64,000 bases of DNA from Actinomycetospora lemnae (GTDB taxonomy: Bacteria > Actinomycetota > Actinomycetes > Mycobacteriales > Pseudonocardiaceae): assembly GCF_028737315.1 (NCBI RefSeq), contig NZ_JAQZAO010000009.1, positions 186,001 through 250,000 of the forward strand. The letters run 5' to 3'. The position numbers were made by a program, and so were the translations under genes. Shown here in pieces: positions 34,006-42,388 of this stretch. Below the pieces are notes generated by a model. That model searched no databases, had not been told where the DNA came from, and worked only from the letters and a program-made list of their open reading frames with translations. Positions within the stretch are counted from its first letter, which is position 1. Every line of letters begins with the position of its first letter.

Positions 34006-35025
34006 GTGCACCGCACTCCGATCCAGGTCCGATGCCCCGAGGGCGGCGACGCCCGCCTGCTGGGCCTCGGCGCGTTCCGGCCCCGCCGGTACGCGACCAA
34101 CGAGGAGGTGTGCGCGCGCATCGACGTCGACCCCGAGTGGGTCGTCGCGCGCTCCGGCATCCGCACCCGCGGGGTCGCCGCGGACGACGAGACCGTCGTC
34201 GACATGGGTGCCGCGGCCGCCCGCGACGCCCTCGAGGTCGCCGCCGTCTCCCCCGCCGAGATCGACGTCGTCGTGGTGGCGACCATGTCGCCGGACACCG
34301 CCTGCCCGCAGGTCTCGACCCGGCTCGCCGACCGTCTCGGCGTCACCGGCGCGGCCGTCGACCTCGGCGCCGCGTGCTCGGGCTTCTCCTACGGCCTCGA
34401 GATGGCCCGCGCCATGATCCGGGCCGGGACGGCGCGCCACGTCCTGCTCGTCGGCGTCGAGCGCATGACCGACCTGCTCGACCTCACCGACCGCTCGACG
34501 GCTTTCCTCTTCGGCGACGGCGCGGGCGCGGTGGTCGTCGGGCCGAGCGACGAGCCCGGCGTCGGTCCCGCTGTCTGGGGCGCCGACGGCAGCCAGGCCG
34601 ACCTCATCGCACACCGCCCCAGCTGGCGCGACGGCCTCGCGGACCCGGAGGGACCGGTGCCGGGCCTGCGCATGCAGGGGCCCACGGTGTTCCGCTGGGC
34701 GAGCACGCAGATCGCGCCGGTCGCCGAGAAGGCGCTCGCCGCCGCCGGCGTGACCGTCGACGACCTCGACGCCTTCGTGCCCCACCAGGCCAACAACCGG
34801 ATCACCGACGCCCTCGTGCGCGCCCTCGCGCTGCCCGACCGCGTCGTCGTCGCCCGCGACGTCGTCCGCGCCGGCAACACCTCGGCGGCCTCGGTGCCGC
34901 TGGCGATGCACGCCCTGCTCCGGGACGGCGACGCCGAGCCCGGGCAGGTCGCCCTGCTCGCGGGGTTCGGCGCCGGCCTGACCTACGGCTCGCAGGTGGT
35001 CGCCCTGCCGCCGGTCACCGCCTGA
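34006..35025 (+). CDS. FabH-like 3-oxoacyl-ACP synthase III
   Basis: The 339-residue protein has the thiolase-fold triad of FabH: Cys124 in GAACSGFSYGL, His260 in PHQANNRI and Asn291 in AGNTSAAS. The N-terminus LLGLGAFRPRRYATNEEV and GIRTRGVA are also typical. I prefer GTG 34006, which follows GGGAG; GTG 33958 would add 16 residues. No other fatty-acid genes are nearby, so it may prime a specialised lipid or polyketide starter rather than housekeeping fatty-acid synthesis. Confidence 0.9.
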   Translation: MHRTPIQVRCPEGGDARLLGLGAFRPRRYATNEEVCARIDVDPEWVVARSGIRTRGVAADDETVVDMGAAAARDALEVAAVSPAEIDVVVVATMSPDTACPQVSTRLADRLGVTGAAVDLGAACSGFSYGLEMARAMIRAGTARHVLLVGVERMTDLLDLTDRSTAFLFGDGAGAVVVGPSDEPGVGPAVWGADGSQADLIAHRPSWRDGLADPEGPVPGLRMQGPTVFRWASTQIAPVAEKALAAAGVTVDDLDAFVPHQANNRITDALVRALALPDRVVVARDVVRAGNTSAASVPLAMHALLRDGDAEPGQVALLAGFGAGLTYGSQVVALPPVTA

Positions 35026-35035
35026 CCGGTGGGGG

Positions 35036-35629
35036 TCAGCCCGCGAAGGCCTCGACGGCGAGCCAGATCCCGAAGACGAAGAAGAGGACCGCGGCGCCGA
35101 TCCGGATGACCTTGTCGGGCAGCTTCCGCCCGAGCACCCGGCCCAGCACGATCGCGAGCGCGTCGGCGGCGACCATCCCGATCGTCGAGCCGAGCCACAC
35201 CCCGGAGACGCCGGCGGCACCGGGGTACTGGGTCGCGAGCGTGATCGTCGCGAGCATCGTCTTGTCGCCGAGCTCGGCGAGGAAGAACGCGACGCCGACG
35301 GTGAAGAACGCCGAGCGGGTGGTGGCGCTGCTCTTGTTCTTCTCCTCCTCGGTCAGCGCGTCGCCCCGCAGCGTCCACAGGCCGAACGCGATGAACGCGA
35401 CGGCGGCGACCAGCGAGATCCAGAACGTGGGGATCGCGGCGCCGAGCAGGTAGCCCACCCCGACCGAGACGGCGTGCGTCAGCGCCGTCGCCGCGCCGAT
35501 CCCCAGCAGCACCGGCAGGGCCCGGAAGCGGGTCGCGAACGTCATCGCCATGAGCTGGGACTTGTCACCCAGCTCGGCGACGAAGATGACGGCGAAGCTC
35601 AGGGCGGTCGCGGCGAGGAAGCCGGTCAC
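35036..35629 (-). CDS. GDT1/TMEM165-family manganese exporter
   Basis: The 197-residue protein has six membrane helices and two ExGDK motifs (FVAELGDKSQLMAMTFATRF and FLAELGDKTMLATITLATQY), the hallmark of the UPF0016/GDT1 family that moves Mn2+ or Ca2+. A manganese riboswitch lies upstream, which supports Mn2+ export. GTG 35629 begins the first helix. Confidence 0.9.
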   Translation of the reverse strand: MTGFLAATALSFAVIFVAELGDKSQLMAMTFATRFRALPVLLGIGAATALTHAVSVGVGYLLGAAIPTFWISLVAAVAFIAFGLWTLRGDALTEEEKNKSSATTRSAFFTVGVAFFLAELGDKTMLATITLATQYPGAAGVSGVWLGSTIGMVAADALAIVLGRVLGRKLPDKVIRIGAAVLFFVFGIWLAVEAFAG

Positions 35630-35696
35630 GACGGGCGCGCTCCTCTCGGTCGGGACGGACCGAGGCGCACGCTCCGGCCCGACCCGTGGACAACGG

Positions 35697-35811
35697 GTCG
35701 ACGCCGAAGGTCTCGCCCGCCGCCGGTGTCCGACGGCCCCCGCGGCCGGACGCCGGAGCATCAGTGTGTCGACCGCGGTGTTGGGAGCTACTCCCCTTCG
35801 CTGACGCCGAC
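35697..35811 (-). ncRNA. yybP-ykoY manganese riboswitch
   Basis: On the minus strand the leader of the GDT1-type gene contains GCGAAGGGGAGTAGC, then a GC-rich helical region, then GCGAGACCTTCGGCG. The AAGGGGAGUAGC and GAGACCUU blocks, pairing AAGG with CCUU at the base, are the conserved signature of the yybP-ykoY Mn2+ riboswitch. It ends about 68 bases before the start codon, leaving room for an expression platform. The association with GDT1/TMEM165 genes is established knowledge. Confidence 0.85.
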
Positions 35812-35879
35812 AATAGCAGCCGAAAAGGCTCCACCCCATTCACCCGTGAGCGCACTCACGATTCGGGGAAATGGCCGCC

Positions 35880-35919
35880 CCACATCCTCGATTTCGGCAC
35901 GCCGAAATCGGGGATGTGG
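35880..35919 (-). terminator. 19-bp hairpin terminator after the SDR gene
   Basis: CCACATCCTCGATTTCGGC and GCCGAAATCGGGGATGTGG form a near-perfect 19-bp stem with a 2-base loop, directly abutting the stop codon at 35920. The one mismatch is a G-U wobble. It may also insulate the riboswitch promoter. Confidence 0.7.
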
Positions 35920-36753
35920 TCAGGCGTCTTCCCGCACGACCGAGTACGCGACCTCGCGCTGGGCGTCGTGCTCGGCTAGCCGGGCGACCAGCGAGGCGCG
36001 CACGTCGTCGTAGGTGTCCGACCCGAGCGGCAGGCGCAGCGGGGTGGCCCCGCTGTCGATGAGGTCGACCACGGCGTCGGCGATCTTGTCGGCGTCGTTG
36101 GGCAGCGTGAAGCCACCGCCGTTCAGGGCGCGGCGCACCTCCCCCGCCGGTGTGTCCTCGTACTCCGGCATGACCGGCGCCGTGACCAGCGCCCCGCCGA
36201 ACCCGGTCGGCGTCGCCCCGGGCTCGACGATGGTCATCGCGATGCCGAACGGCGCGATCTCGCGGGCGACGGTCTCGGCGAAGCCCTCGATGCCCCACTT
36301 CGAGGCGTGGTAGTAGGCGAAGTTCGGGTAGGTCGTCTGCCCGCCGGCGGTCGAGACCTGCAGGATGCGTCCGTGCCCCTGCGCGCGCAGGTGCGGCAGC
36401 GCGGCGCGGACGACGTGGATCGAGCCGAGCAGGTTGGTGTCGATGACCTGCCGGATCTGCTCGTCGCCCGCCTCCTCGACCGACGCGAACACGCCGTAGC
36501 CCGCGTTGTTGACGACGACGTCGACGGTGCCCAGCGCCGCGAAGGCCTCGTCGACGACGCGGCGGACGGCCTCGGTGTCGGTGACGTCGAGCTGCCCGAC
36601 CCAGAGCCGGTCGCCGTGCTCGGCGCGCAGGTCGTCCATCGTCCCGGGGCGGCGCACGGTGGCGGCGACGCGGTCGCCGCGGGCCAGGAGGCGCTCGGTC
36701 AGCAGGCGTCCGAAGCCCGACGAGGTGCCGGTGATGAACCAGGTGGTAGCCAT
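35920..36753 (-). CDS. short-chain dehydrogenase/reductase
   Basis: The 277-residue SDR has FITGTSSGFGRLL, NNAGYGVFASVEE, the catalytic Ser in QVSTAGGQ and YHASKWGIEG. This subgroup (TSSGFG, YHASK) is typical of actinobacterial oxidoreductases of unknown substrate. It is divergent from a MerR gene, with a MerR-type site between them, so it is probably the regulator's target. Confidence 0.9.
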   Translation of the reverse strand: MATTWFITGTSSGFGRLLTERLLARGDRVAATVRRPGTMDDLRAEHGDRLWVGQLDVTDTEAVRRVVDEAFAALGTVDVVVNNAGYGVFASVEEAGDEQIRQVIDTNLLGSIHVVRAALPHLRAQGHGRILQVSTAGGQTTYPNFAYYHASKWGIEGFAETVAREIAPFGIAMTIVEPGATPTGFGGALVTAPVMPEYEDTPAGEVRRALNGGGFTLPNDADKIADAVVDLIDSGATPLRLPLGSDTYDDVRASLVARLAEHDAQREVAYSVVREDA

Positions 36754-36767
36754 GGCGGCGACGCTAG

Positions 36768-36792
36768 GAGTTCAAGTCGACTCGAAGTCAAC
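36768..36792 (-). promoter_or_regulatory. MerR-type promoter/operator
   Basis: The minus strand reads GTTGACTTCGAGTCGACTTGAACTC followed by CTAGCG. TTGACT is a good -35, and the dyad-like TTCGAGTCGACTTGAA fills the lengthened spacer, the arrangement MerR proteins bend to activate. It lies in the 56 bases between the SDR and MerR genes. Confidence 0.65.
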
Positions 36793-36809
36793 GTCGTAGG
36801 CTGGGCACT

Positions 36810-37241
36810 GTGACCACCGAGACAGAGGCGCTCCTGAGCATCGGTGAGGTCAGCGAGCGCACCGGGCTGCCCACCCACACGCTGCGCTTCTACGAGCAGG
36901 AGGGCCTGTTCGCCGGGCCGATCCGGCGCAACGCGGCGGGCCGGCGGCTCTACACCGAGGAGCAGGCGCACTGGGCCCGGGTCTGCACGAAGCTGCGCTC
37001 GTCGGGGATGCCGCTGCCGGAGATCCACCGCTACGTGGACCTGGTGCGGCAGGGTCCCGGCAACGAGGAGGAGCGGTTCGCGATCCTCCGCGAGCACGAG
37101 CAGAAGGTGGCCCGGCAGGTCGCGGACCTGCAGGAGGCACTCGCGGTGATCCACACCAAGGTGGAGATCTACGAGGAGGCCCTCGCCGCCGGCACGGCCG
37201 ACGAGCTCTGGCGCGACGGCCCGACCTGCGGCCGATCCTGA
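36810..37241 (+). CDS. MerR-family transcriptional regulator
   Basis: The 143-residue protein has the MerR winged helix (LSIGEVSERTGLPTHTLRFY, EQEGL, GRRLYTEEQ), a long dimerisation helix (EERFAILREHEQKVARQVAD) and a short C-terminal effector end with one cysteine (GPTCGRS). Without a CxnC metal loop it resembles the aldehyde/drug-responsive MerR group whose usual targets are SDR or alcohol dehydrogenase genes, as here. GTG start at 36810. Confidence 0.9.
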   Translation: MTTETEALLSIGEVSERTGLPTHTLRFYEQEGLFAGPIRRNAAGRRLYTEEQAHWARVCTKLRSSGMPLPEIHRYVDLVRQGPGNEEERFAILREHEQKVARQVADLQEALAVIHTKVEIYEEALAAGTADELWRDGPTCGRS

Positions 37242-37319
37242 CCGACGACGGCGGATCTTGACCGCCCGACGGCGCCCTCACGACGATGACCGACGTCGTC
37301 GCCGCGAAGGAGCACCCGG

Positions 37320-37643
37320 ATGATCCTCATCAACATCGTCATGCCGATCCGGCCCGAGAAGACCGACGAGTGGCTGGCCCTCGCCGACTCCTACGCGAAG
37401 GACGTCAACTCCGAGGAGGGGTGCCTGTTCTTCAAGTTCTCGCGCAGCCTCACCGACGAGAACGAGTACGTCTGCATCGAGGGCTTCCGGGACGCCGAGG
37501 CGGGCGCGGCGCACGTGGCGCAGCCGTACGTCAAGCAGTTCTTCGACGCGGCGCCCGACCTCGTGTCGGCGCAGCCGCAGATCATCTACATCGACACCCC
37601 GCACGACGGCTTCGGTCCGATGGGTGAGATCCAGCCGCGCTGA
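37320..37643 (+). CDS. ABM-fold putative quinol monooxygenase
   Basis: The 107-residue protein has the antibiotic-biosynthesis-monooxygenase ferredoxin-like fold: ILINIVMPIRPEKTDEWLAL, NSEEGCLFFKFSRSL, then YVCIEGFRDAEAGAAHVAQP and QFF. AAGGAG precedes the ATG. Such proteins act as dimers on quinols or small aromatic metabolites, often as YgiN-like enzymes. It follows the MerR gene by 78 bases and may be co-regulated. Confidence 0.88.
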   Translation: MILINIVMPIRPEKTDEWLALADSYAKDVNSEEGCLFFKFSRSLTDENEYVCIEGFRDAEAGAAHVAQPYVKQFFDAAPDLVSAQPQIIYIDTPHDGFGPMGEIQPR

Positions 37644-37716
37644 CCGGTCCGCCGCCGGTGGCGGGTCCTCCTGTCGGCGCCTGCCTCGGCGGTCGCGGCC
37701 TCGCTACGGTGCGGCG

Positions 37717-39897
37717 ATGGAGGCGGGCGCGGTGCCGGTGCCGCTGACCCCGCTCGTCGGCCGCGAGCGGGAGGTCGCGAAGGCGCGGGCGCTGGTGGGC
37801 ACCCAACGCCTGCTCACGGTGGTCGGCACCGGCGGGTGCGGGAAGACGCGGCTCGCGATCGAGGTCGCCGCGGGCGTCCCCGGTGCGGTGTTCGTCGACC
37901 TCGCCCCGCTCACCGACCCCGCGCTCGTGCTGCCGACGGTCGCGCGCGCGCTCGGCCTCGGGGAGGCGGGCGCGCAGCCGCTCGTCACGACGCTGCACCG
38001 GCACCTCGCCGACCGGGACGTCTTCCTGCTGCTCGACAACCTCGAGCACCTCCTCGACGCCGTCGAGGGGATCGCCGATCTGCTCGGCCGGTGTCCCCGG
38101 CTGCGGGTGCTCGCGACGAGCCGTTGCCCGTTGCGCATCCCCGGTGAGCACCTGCTCCCCCTGCACCCGCTGCCGGTCCCCGACGCGGAGCCCGACCCCC
38201 GCGCGTGCGCCGAGCTCCCGAGCGTCGCGCTGTTCCTCGACCGGGTGCGCGCCGCCCAGCCCGACCGCGACCTCACCGACGAGGACCTCCGCGAAGCCGC
38301 CCGCATCTGCCGCGCGCTCGACGGGCTCCCGCTGGCCCTCGAGCTCGCGGCCGCGCGGGTGCGCACGGTCGGGCTGGCGGGCGTCCTCGCCGACGACGGG
38401 GTCCGCGTCGCCGACTCGCCGCGACGGGCCGTCCCGGAGCGCCATCGCAGCCTCGACGGCGCGGTCGCGTGGAGCGTCGCCCTGCTCGACGACGCGGCGG
38501 CCACCGTCTTCCGCCGCCTGTCGGTGTTCGCGGGGAGCTGGACGGCGCCGGTGGCGCAGCAGGTCTGCGGGGGCCCGGGACTCGACGTCGCCGGCGCCCT
38601 CGGCCGGCTCGTCGAGCACTCGCTGGTCGAGGTCGTCGCCACCGGCACCGGGGTGCGGTACCGGATGCTGGAGACGTTGCGCCGGTACGCCGAGGGCCTC
38701 GCGCGTGAGGCCGGCGACGAGGCCCCCGTGGAGCGGCACGCGAGGTGGTGCGCGACGCTCGCGACCGCGGTCCTGACCTGCCCCGGCCCGCAGGAGGCCG
38801 TGCAGATCGACGCCGCGCAGACCGAGATCGCGGAGCTGCGGGCCGCGCTCGAGCGCTGCCCGCCGTCGGCGACCGCCACGGGCCTGCAGACCGCCGCCGA
38901 CCTCTACTTCTTCTGGGACATGCGGGGCTACCTCGGCGAGGGTCGCGCCCACCTCGAACGCCTGCTCGCCCGCCCCGAGGCCGCCGACGACGCGGTGCGC
39001 CAGGGCGCGCTGCAGTCCCTGGGCCTGTTGCGACTCTGGCAGGACGACCTCGCCGGCGCCTACGCCGCCCTGGAGGAGGCCGCGGACCTGGCCGAGCACC
39101 GCGGCGACGCCGGCGGCTGGGCCTGGTGCGCGGGCAGCCTCGGGATCGCGCACTTCGCCGGCGGTGAGGTCGACACGGTCGCCGCACGCGTCGAGCGCGG
39201 GCTGGCCGTCGCGCGGGAGGCCGGCGCGTGGATGCCGTTGCTGCGGACGACGTGCGGGCTCGGCCTCGTGCGCTGGCTCCAGGGCCGGCCCGGCGAGGCG
39301 CGCGCCCTGCTCGAAGAGAACGCGGAGCTCGCGGCGCCGACGCCGTGGGGGCTCGCGAAGGCCGGGTGGTTCCTCGGCTGGTTCGACTTCCTCGACGGCG
39401 ACCTCGACGCGGCCGACCGGCGGTTCCGGGACGGCATGGCGGCCTTCACCCGCATCGGCGACCGCCGCTCGCTGCCCGACTGCCACGACGGCGCCGCGTG
39501 CGTCGCCGCCGCGCGGGGCGCTGCCACGGAGGCGCTGGAGCACCTCGCGACGGCCGACGACCTGCGGGCGCGCGCCGGGTCCCGTCGCAACGCCTACCTG
39601 CGCCTGCGGTGCGACGACGCCCGCACGGCCGCGCTCGCGGCCCCGCCGCGCCGCGTGACGGCCCGGGAGCTCGAGGTCGCGCGGCTGGTGGCCGCCGGGC
39701 TGACCAACCGCCAGATCGGCCGGCGCCTCGGCATCAGCGAGCGCACCGCCGAGCGGCACACCGAGAACCTGCGCGCGAAGCTCGGGGTGGGCACGCGGGC
39801 GCAGATCGCGGCGTGGGTGGGGGCGGTACCCACGCCGCGGCGGGCGGACGTGGCGGCCGTCCCGGATACCGGGGAGCCCCGGACCCCGCTGAGGTGA
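37717..39897 (+). CDS. LuxR-family regulator with STAND ATPase domain
   Basis: The 726-residue protein starts with PLTPLVGREREVAKARALVG, Walker A VVGTGGCGKTRLAIEVA and Walker B VFLLLDNLEHLLDAV. The ARC sensor LRVLATSRCPLRIPGEHLL, GLPLALELAAARV and a TPR-like region follow, then a C-terminal LuxR helix-turn-helix (TARELEVARLVAAGLTNRQI, then GISERTAERHTENLRAKLGV). It belongs to the AfsR-like ATPase/LuxR class, different from the MalT-type protein at 12009. The two genes after it (NTF2-like protein and broken oxygenase) may be its targets. Confidence 0.9.
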   Translation: MEAGAVPVPLTPLVGREREVAKARALVGTQRLLTVVGTGGCGKTRLAIEVAAGVPGAVFVDLAPLTDPALVLPTVARALGLGEAGAQPLVTTLHRHLADRDVFLLLDNLEHLLDAVEGIADLLGRCPRLRVLATSRCPLRIPGEHLLPLHPLPVPDAEPDPRACAELPSVALFLDRVRAAQPDRDLTDEDLREAARICRALDGLPLALELAAARVRTVGLAGVLADDGVRVADSPRRAVPERHRSLDGAVAWSVALLDDAAATVFRRLSVFAGSWTAPVAQQVCGGPGLDVAGALGRLVEHSLVEVVATGTGVRYRMLETLRRYAEGLAREAGDEAPVERHARWCATLATAVLTCPGPQEAVQIDAAQTEIAELRAALERCPPSATATGLQTAADLYFFWDMRGYLGEGRAHLERLLARPEAADDAVRQGALQSLGLLRLWQDDLAGAYAALEEAADLAEHRGDAGGWAWCAGSLGIAHFAGGEVDTVAARVERGLAVAREAGAWMPLLRTTCGLGLVRWLQGRPGEARALLEENAELAAPTPWGLAKAGWFLGWFDFLDGDLDAADRRFRDGMAAFTRIGDRRSLPDCHDGAACVAAARGAATEALEHLATADDLRARAGSRRNAYLRLRCDDARTAALAAPPRRVTARELEVARLVAAGLTNRQIGRRLGISERTAERHTENLRAKLGVGTRAQIAAWVGAVPTPRRADVAAVPDTGEPRTPLR

Positions 39898-39944
39898 GGG
39901 CAGCGGCGCGCACCGGCGCCCGCCCGAACCGCCCGGAGGTCCCG

Positions 39945-40349
39945 ATGACCACACCGCTGCAGAGCTCCGACGTCGCCGTCCTCGAGGAGGGCTACCGCGC
40001 CTTCGGCCGGGGCGACGTCGCCGCCGTCGTCGCCCTGCTCGATCCGCAGGTGGCCTGGACCGAAGCCGCGGGCAGCCCCTACGCCGGCACCCACGTCGGG
40101 CCGCAGGCCGTCGTGGCAGGGGTGTTCGCGCGGCTCGGGCAGGACTGGGAGAGCTTCGTGCCCGTGCCGTCCGAGTTCCTCGCCGCGGGCTCGGCCGTCG
40201 TCGTGCTGGGGTCGTTCGAGGGGGTGCACCGCGCGACCGGTCGCTCGATGACGTCGCGCTTCGCCCACGTGTACCGCCTGGCCGACGGGCGGGTCACGGC
40301 GTTCGAGTCGATCAACGACACCCACGCGGTGCGCCGGGCGATGGCGTGA
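39945..40349 (+). CDS. SnoaL/NTF2-like small protein
   Basis: The 134-residue protein has the cone-like NTF2 fold: VAVLEEGYRAFGRGDVAAVV, LLDPQVAWTEAAGSPYAGTH, then a central helix and strands ending VYRLADGRVTAFESINDTHA. GGAGG lies six bases before the ATG. Members include polyketide cyclases and ketosteroid isomerase-like enzymes, but many are binding proteins. No substrate can be assigned. Confidence 0.85.
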   Translation: MTTPLQSSDVAVLEEGYRAFGRGDVAAVVALLDPQVAWTEAAGSPYAGTHVGPQAVVAGVFARLGQDWESFVPVPSEFLAAGSAVVVLGSFEGVHRATGRSMTSRFAHVYRLADGRVTAFESINDTHAVRRAMA

Positions 40350-40509
40350 CGGGTGCGCGGGATCGCACCGTCGGGGCCGGCGCCGCCGTCATCGCGCACG
40401 GCCCCGTCGTGACCCGCCCTGCGTCCACCTCGAGGCCCGACCGCACCGGCCGGGGAGACGGTCACGGCCGGTCCGCCACGCGGGCGGGGCGGGCGGTGTT
40501 CCTCCGGGC

Positions 40510-41228
40510 ATGGCGCCCACGACGACCGACCTCCCCGCCCTGCCCGCGCACTTCGACGCGACCACGATCGGCGAGGCCCTCGACCGCGACGGGATCGCGA
40601 TGCCCGGGCGACTGCTCGACGCGGAGCAGTGCGCCGGAGTGATCGACCTGTTCGACCGGGACGAGGTGTTCCGGTCGACCGTCGACATGGCCCGGCTGTC
40701 GTTCGGCGCGGGCCGCTACCGCTACTTCGCCGACCCGTTGCCGCCGCTGGCCGGGAGCTGCGGGCCCGCCTCTACCCGCCGCTCGCGGCCGTCACGAACC
40801 GCTGGGCCGAGGCGCTCGGCGAGGACGGGTTCCCGACCGACCACGACGAGCTGCTCGCCCGCTGCGCCGCGGTCGGGCAGCACAAGCCCACGCCGCTGGT
40901 GCTGCGCTACGGGCCCGGCGACCACAACCGCCTGCACCAGGACGTCTACGGCGACCTGACGTTCCCGCTGCAGGTGCTGATCATGCTGAGCACGCCCGAC
41001 GTCGACTTCACCGGCGGCGAGAGCGTGTTCGTCGAGCAGCGGCCCCGCCAGCAGTCGCGGCCGGTGGTCGCCCGGCCGGGGCTCGGTGAGGCGGTCGTCT
41101 TCCCGGTGCGGTACCGCCCGCACCGTGGCGCCCGCGGGGTCCACCGCGTGCAGATGCGCCACGGCGTCTCGGCGGTGCACACCGGCCGCCGTCACGTCCT
41201 CGGGATCATCTTCCACGACGCGCGCTAG
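40510..41228 (+). pseudogene. 2OG-Fe(II) oxygenase broken by a -1 frameshift
   Basis: The first frame encodes the N-terminal ~80 residues (PAHFDATTIGEALDRDGIAM to FADPLPPLAG) and then goes off. The frame shifted by one continues without loss as ELRARLYPPLAAVTNRWAEA through LHQDVYGDLTFPLQVLIML (the HxD iron ligands) to HVLGIIFHDAR with the 2OG-binding arginine region. A single missing G in the GGG run at 40753-40755 explains the break. It is either a real loss-of-function allele or a homopolymer sequencing error. Repaired, it is a PhyH/prolyl-hydroxylase-like protein of about 239 residues. Confidence 0.8.
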
Positions 41229-41302
41229 ACGGATCGTGGACGGCTGGTGGGCGTGAGGACACGCTGTTCGGCGCGCCGGCGCCGGTGTGGGGCGACTGAG
41301 CC

Positions 41303-42226
41303 CTACCGCCCCAGCGCGGGCAGCCCCGTCTCGATCACGTGCTGCAGCGCGTCGAGGCCCGCGGCGACGGTGGGCTGCTGCCGGCTCCCGGCCCGCACCG
41401 CCGCGACGACGCGGCGGGTCGGCACCGGGTCGGTCGTGATCGGGATGCGGCGCGTGTCGTGGTGCGCGGGCAGGTCGGCGAGGCGCGGCACGAGCGCGAC
41501 GCCGAACCCGCGGGCCACGAGGGCCGCGCCGGTGTCCCACTCGTCGGCGAAGTGCGCGATGTCGGGCGCGAAACCTGCCGCCGTGCACGCGAGCGTGACG
41601 AGCTGGTGGTAGGCGCGCCCGACGTTGCCGCAGATCCACGCGTCGCCGGCGAGGTCGCGCAGCGCGACACGGCGGCGCCCGACCAGCGGGTGCTCCGGGC
41701 CGACGAGGACGTCGAGGGGCTCGTCGTAGAGGGCGTGCTGGTCGAAGGCGGTGTCGGACGCCGGCGGGATGCTCGGGGTCGCGACGACCACGGCGAGGTC
41801 AGCCTCGTCGGCGGCGAGCAGGTCGAACGAGCGGGCGGGCTCGCTCTCGCGCAGGTGCACGCGCAGTTGCGGGTGCTCGTCGCGCAGGTGCTCGAGGGCC
41901 CGCGGCACCACCACCGCGGCGGCCGACGAGAACGCCGCGAACCGCAACGTCCCGCCGACGGCGCCGGCGCGGTGGGCGGCGAGGTCGGCCCGGGCCTGCT
42001 CCCACTGCGCGGTGAGCGTGTCGCCGTGCTCGAGCAGTGTGCGGGCCGCCGGCGTCAGGCGCACCCCGCGCCCGACCGGCTCGAGCAGCGCCACGTCGAG
42101 CTCGCGCGCGAGTGCCTGCATCTGGTGCGAGACCGCCGACGGCGTCAGCCGGCAGACCTCCGCGGCGGCGGTGACGGTGCCGTGCCGGGCGATGGCCGCG
42201 AGCACCCGCAACCGCCGGTCAATCAT
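41303..42226 (-). CDS. LysR-family transcriptional regulator
   Basis: The 307-residue protein has an N-terminal winged helix (MIDRRLRVLAAIARHGTVTA, LTPSAVSHQMQALARELDV) and an effector domain (TLRFAAFSSAAAVVVPRALE to VARGFGVALVPRLADLPAHH). It is divergent from the demethylation operon at 42389-47101 and is its likely regulator. ATG 42226 matches the family start; GTG 42232 is also possible. The presumed operator overlaps the start codon, which would give strong autorepression. Confidence 0.9.
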   Translation of the reverse strand: MIDRRLRVLAAIARHGTVTAAAEVCRLTPSAVSHQMQALARELDVALLEPVGRGVRLTPAARTLLEHGDTLTAQWEQARADLAAHRAGAVGGTLRFAAFSSAAAVVVPRALEHLRDEHPQLRVHLRESEPARSFDLLAADEADLAVVVATPSIPPASDTAFDQHALYDEPLDVLVGPEHPLVGRRRVALRDLAGDAWICGNVGRAYHQLVTLACTAAGFAPDIAHFADEWDTGAALVARGFGVALVPRLADLPAHHDTRRIPITTDPVPTRRVVAAVRAGSRQQPTVAAGLDALQHVIETGLPALGR

Positions 42227-42240
42227 GTACACAACGTACA
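42226..42240. promoter_or_regulatory. LysR-type operator overlapping the regulator start
   Basis: TGTACACAACGTACA is a 5-5-5 perfect inverted repeat (TGTAC / GTACA) sitting on the start codon of the LysR gene and about 150 bases before the divergent operon. The region is AT-richer than its surroundings. Confidence 0.5.
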
Positions 42241-42388
42241 AGATCAGAGGTTCAACGTTGCGATGGACGCGGACGGAATCGGGCGCTGACACTGCTCTCA
42301 CGCACCACACGGCGCCGGCGCCGACGCGGGTGCCACCCACCCCCCACCACGAGCCGAGGCGATCCCTCGGCACGAGCAGGAGTCAGTG

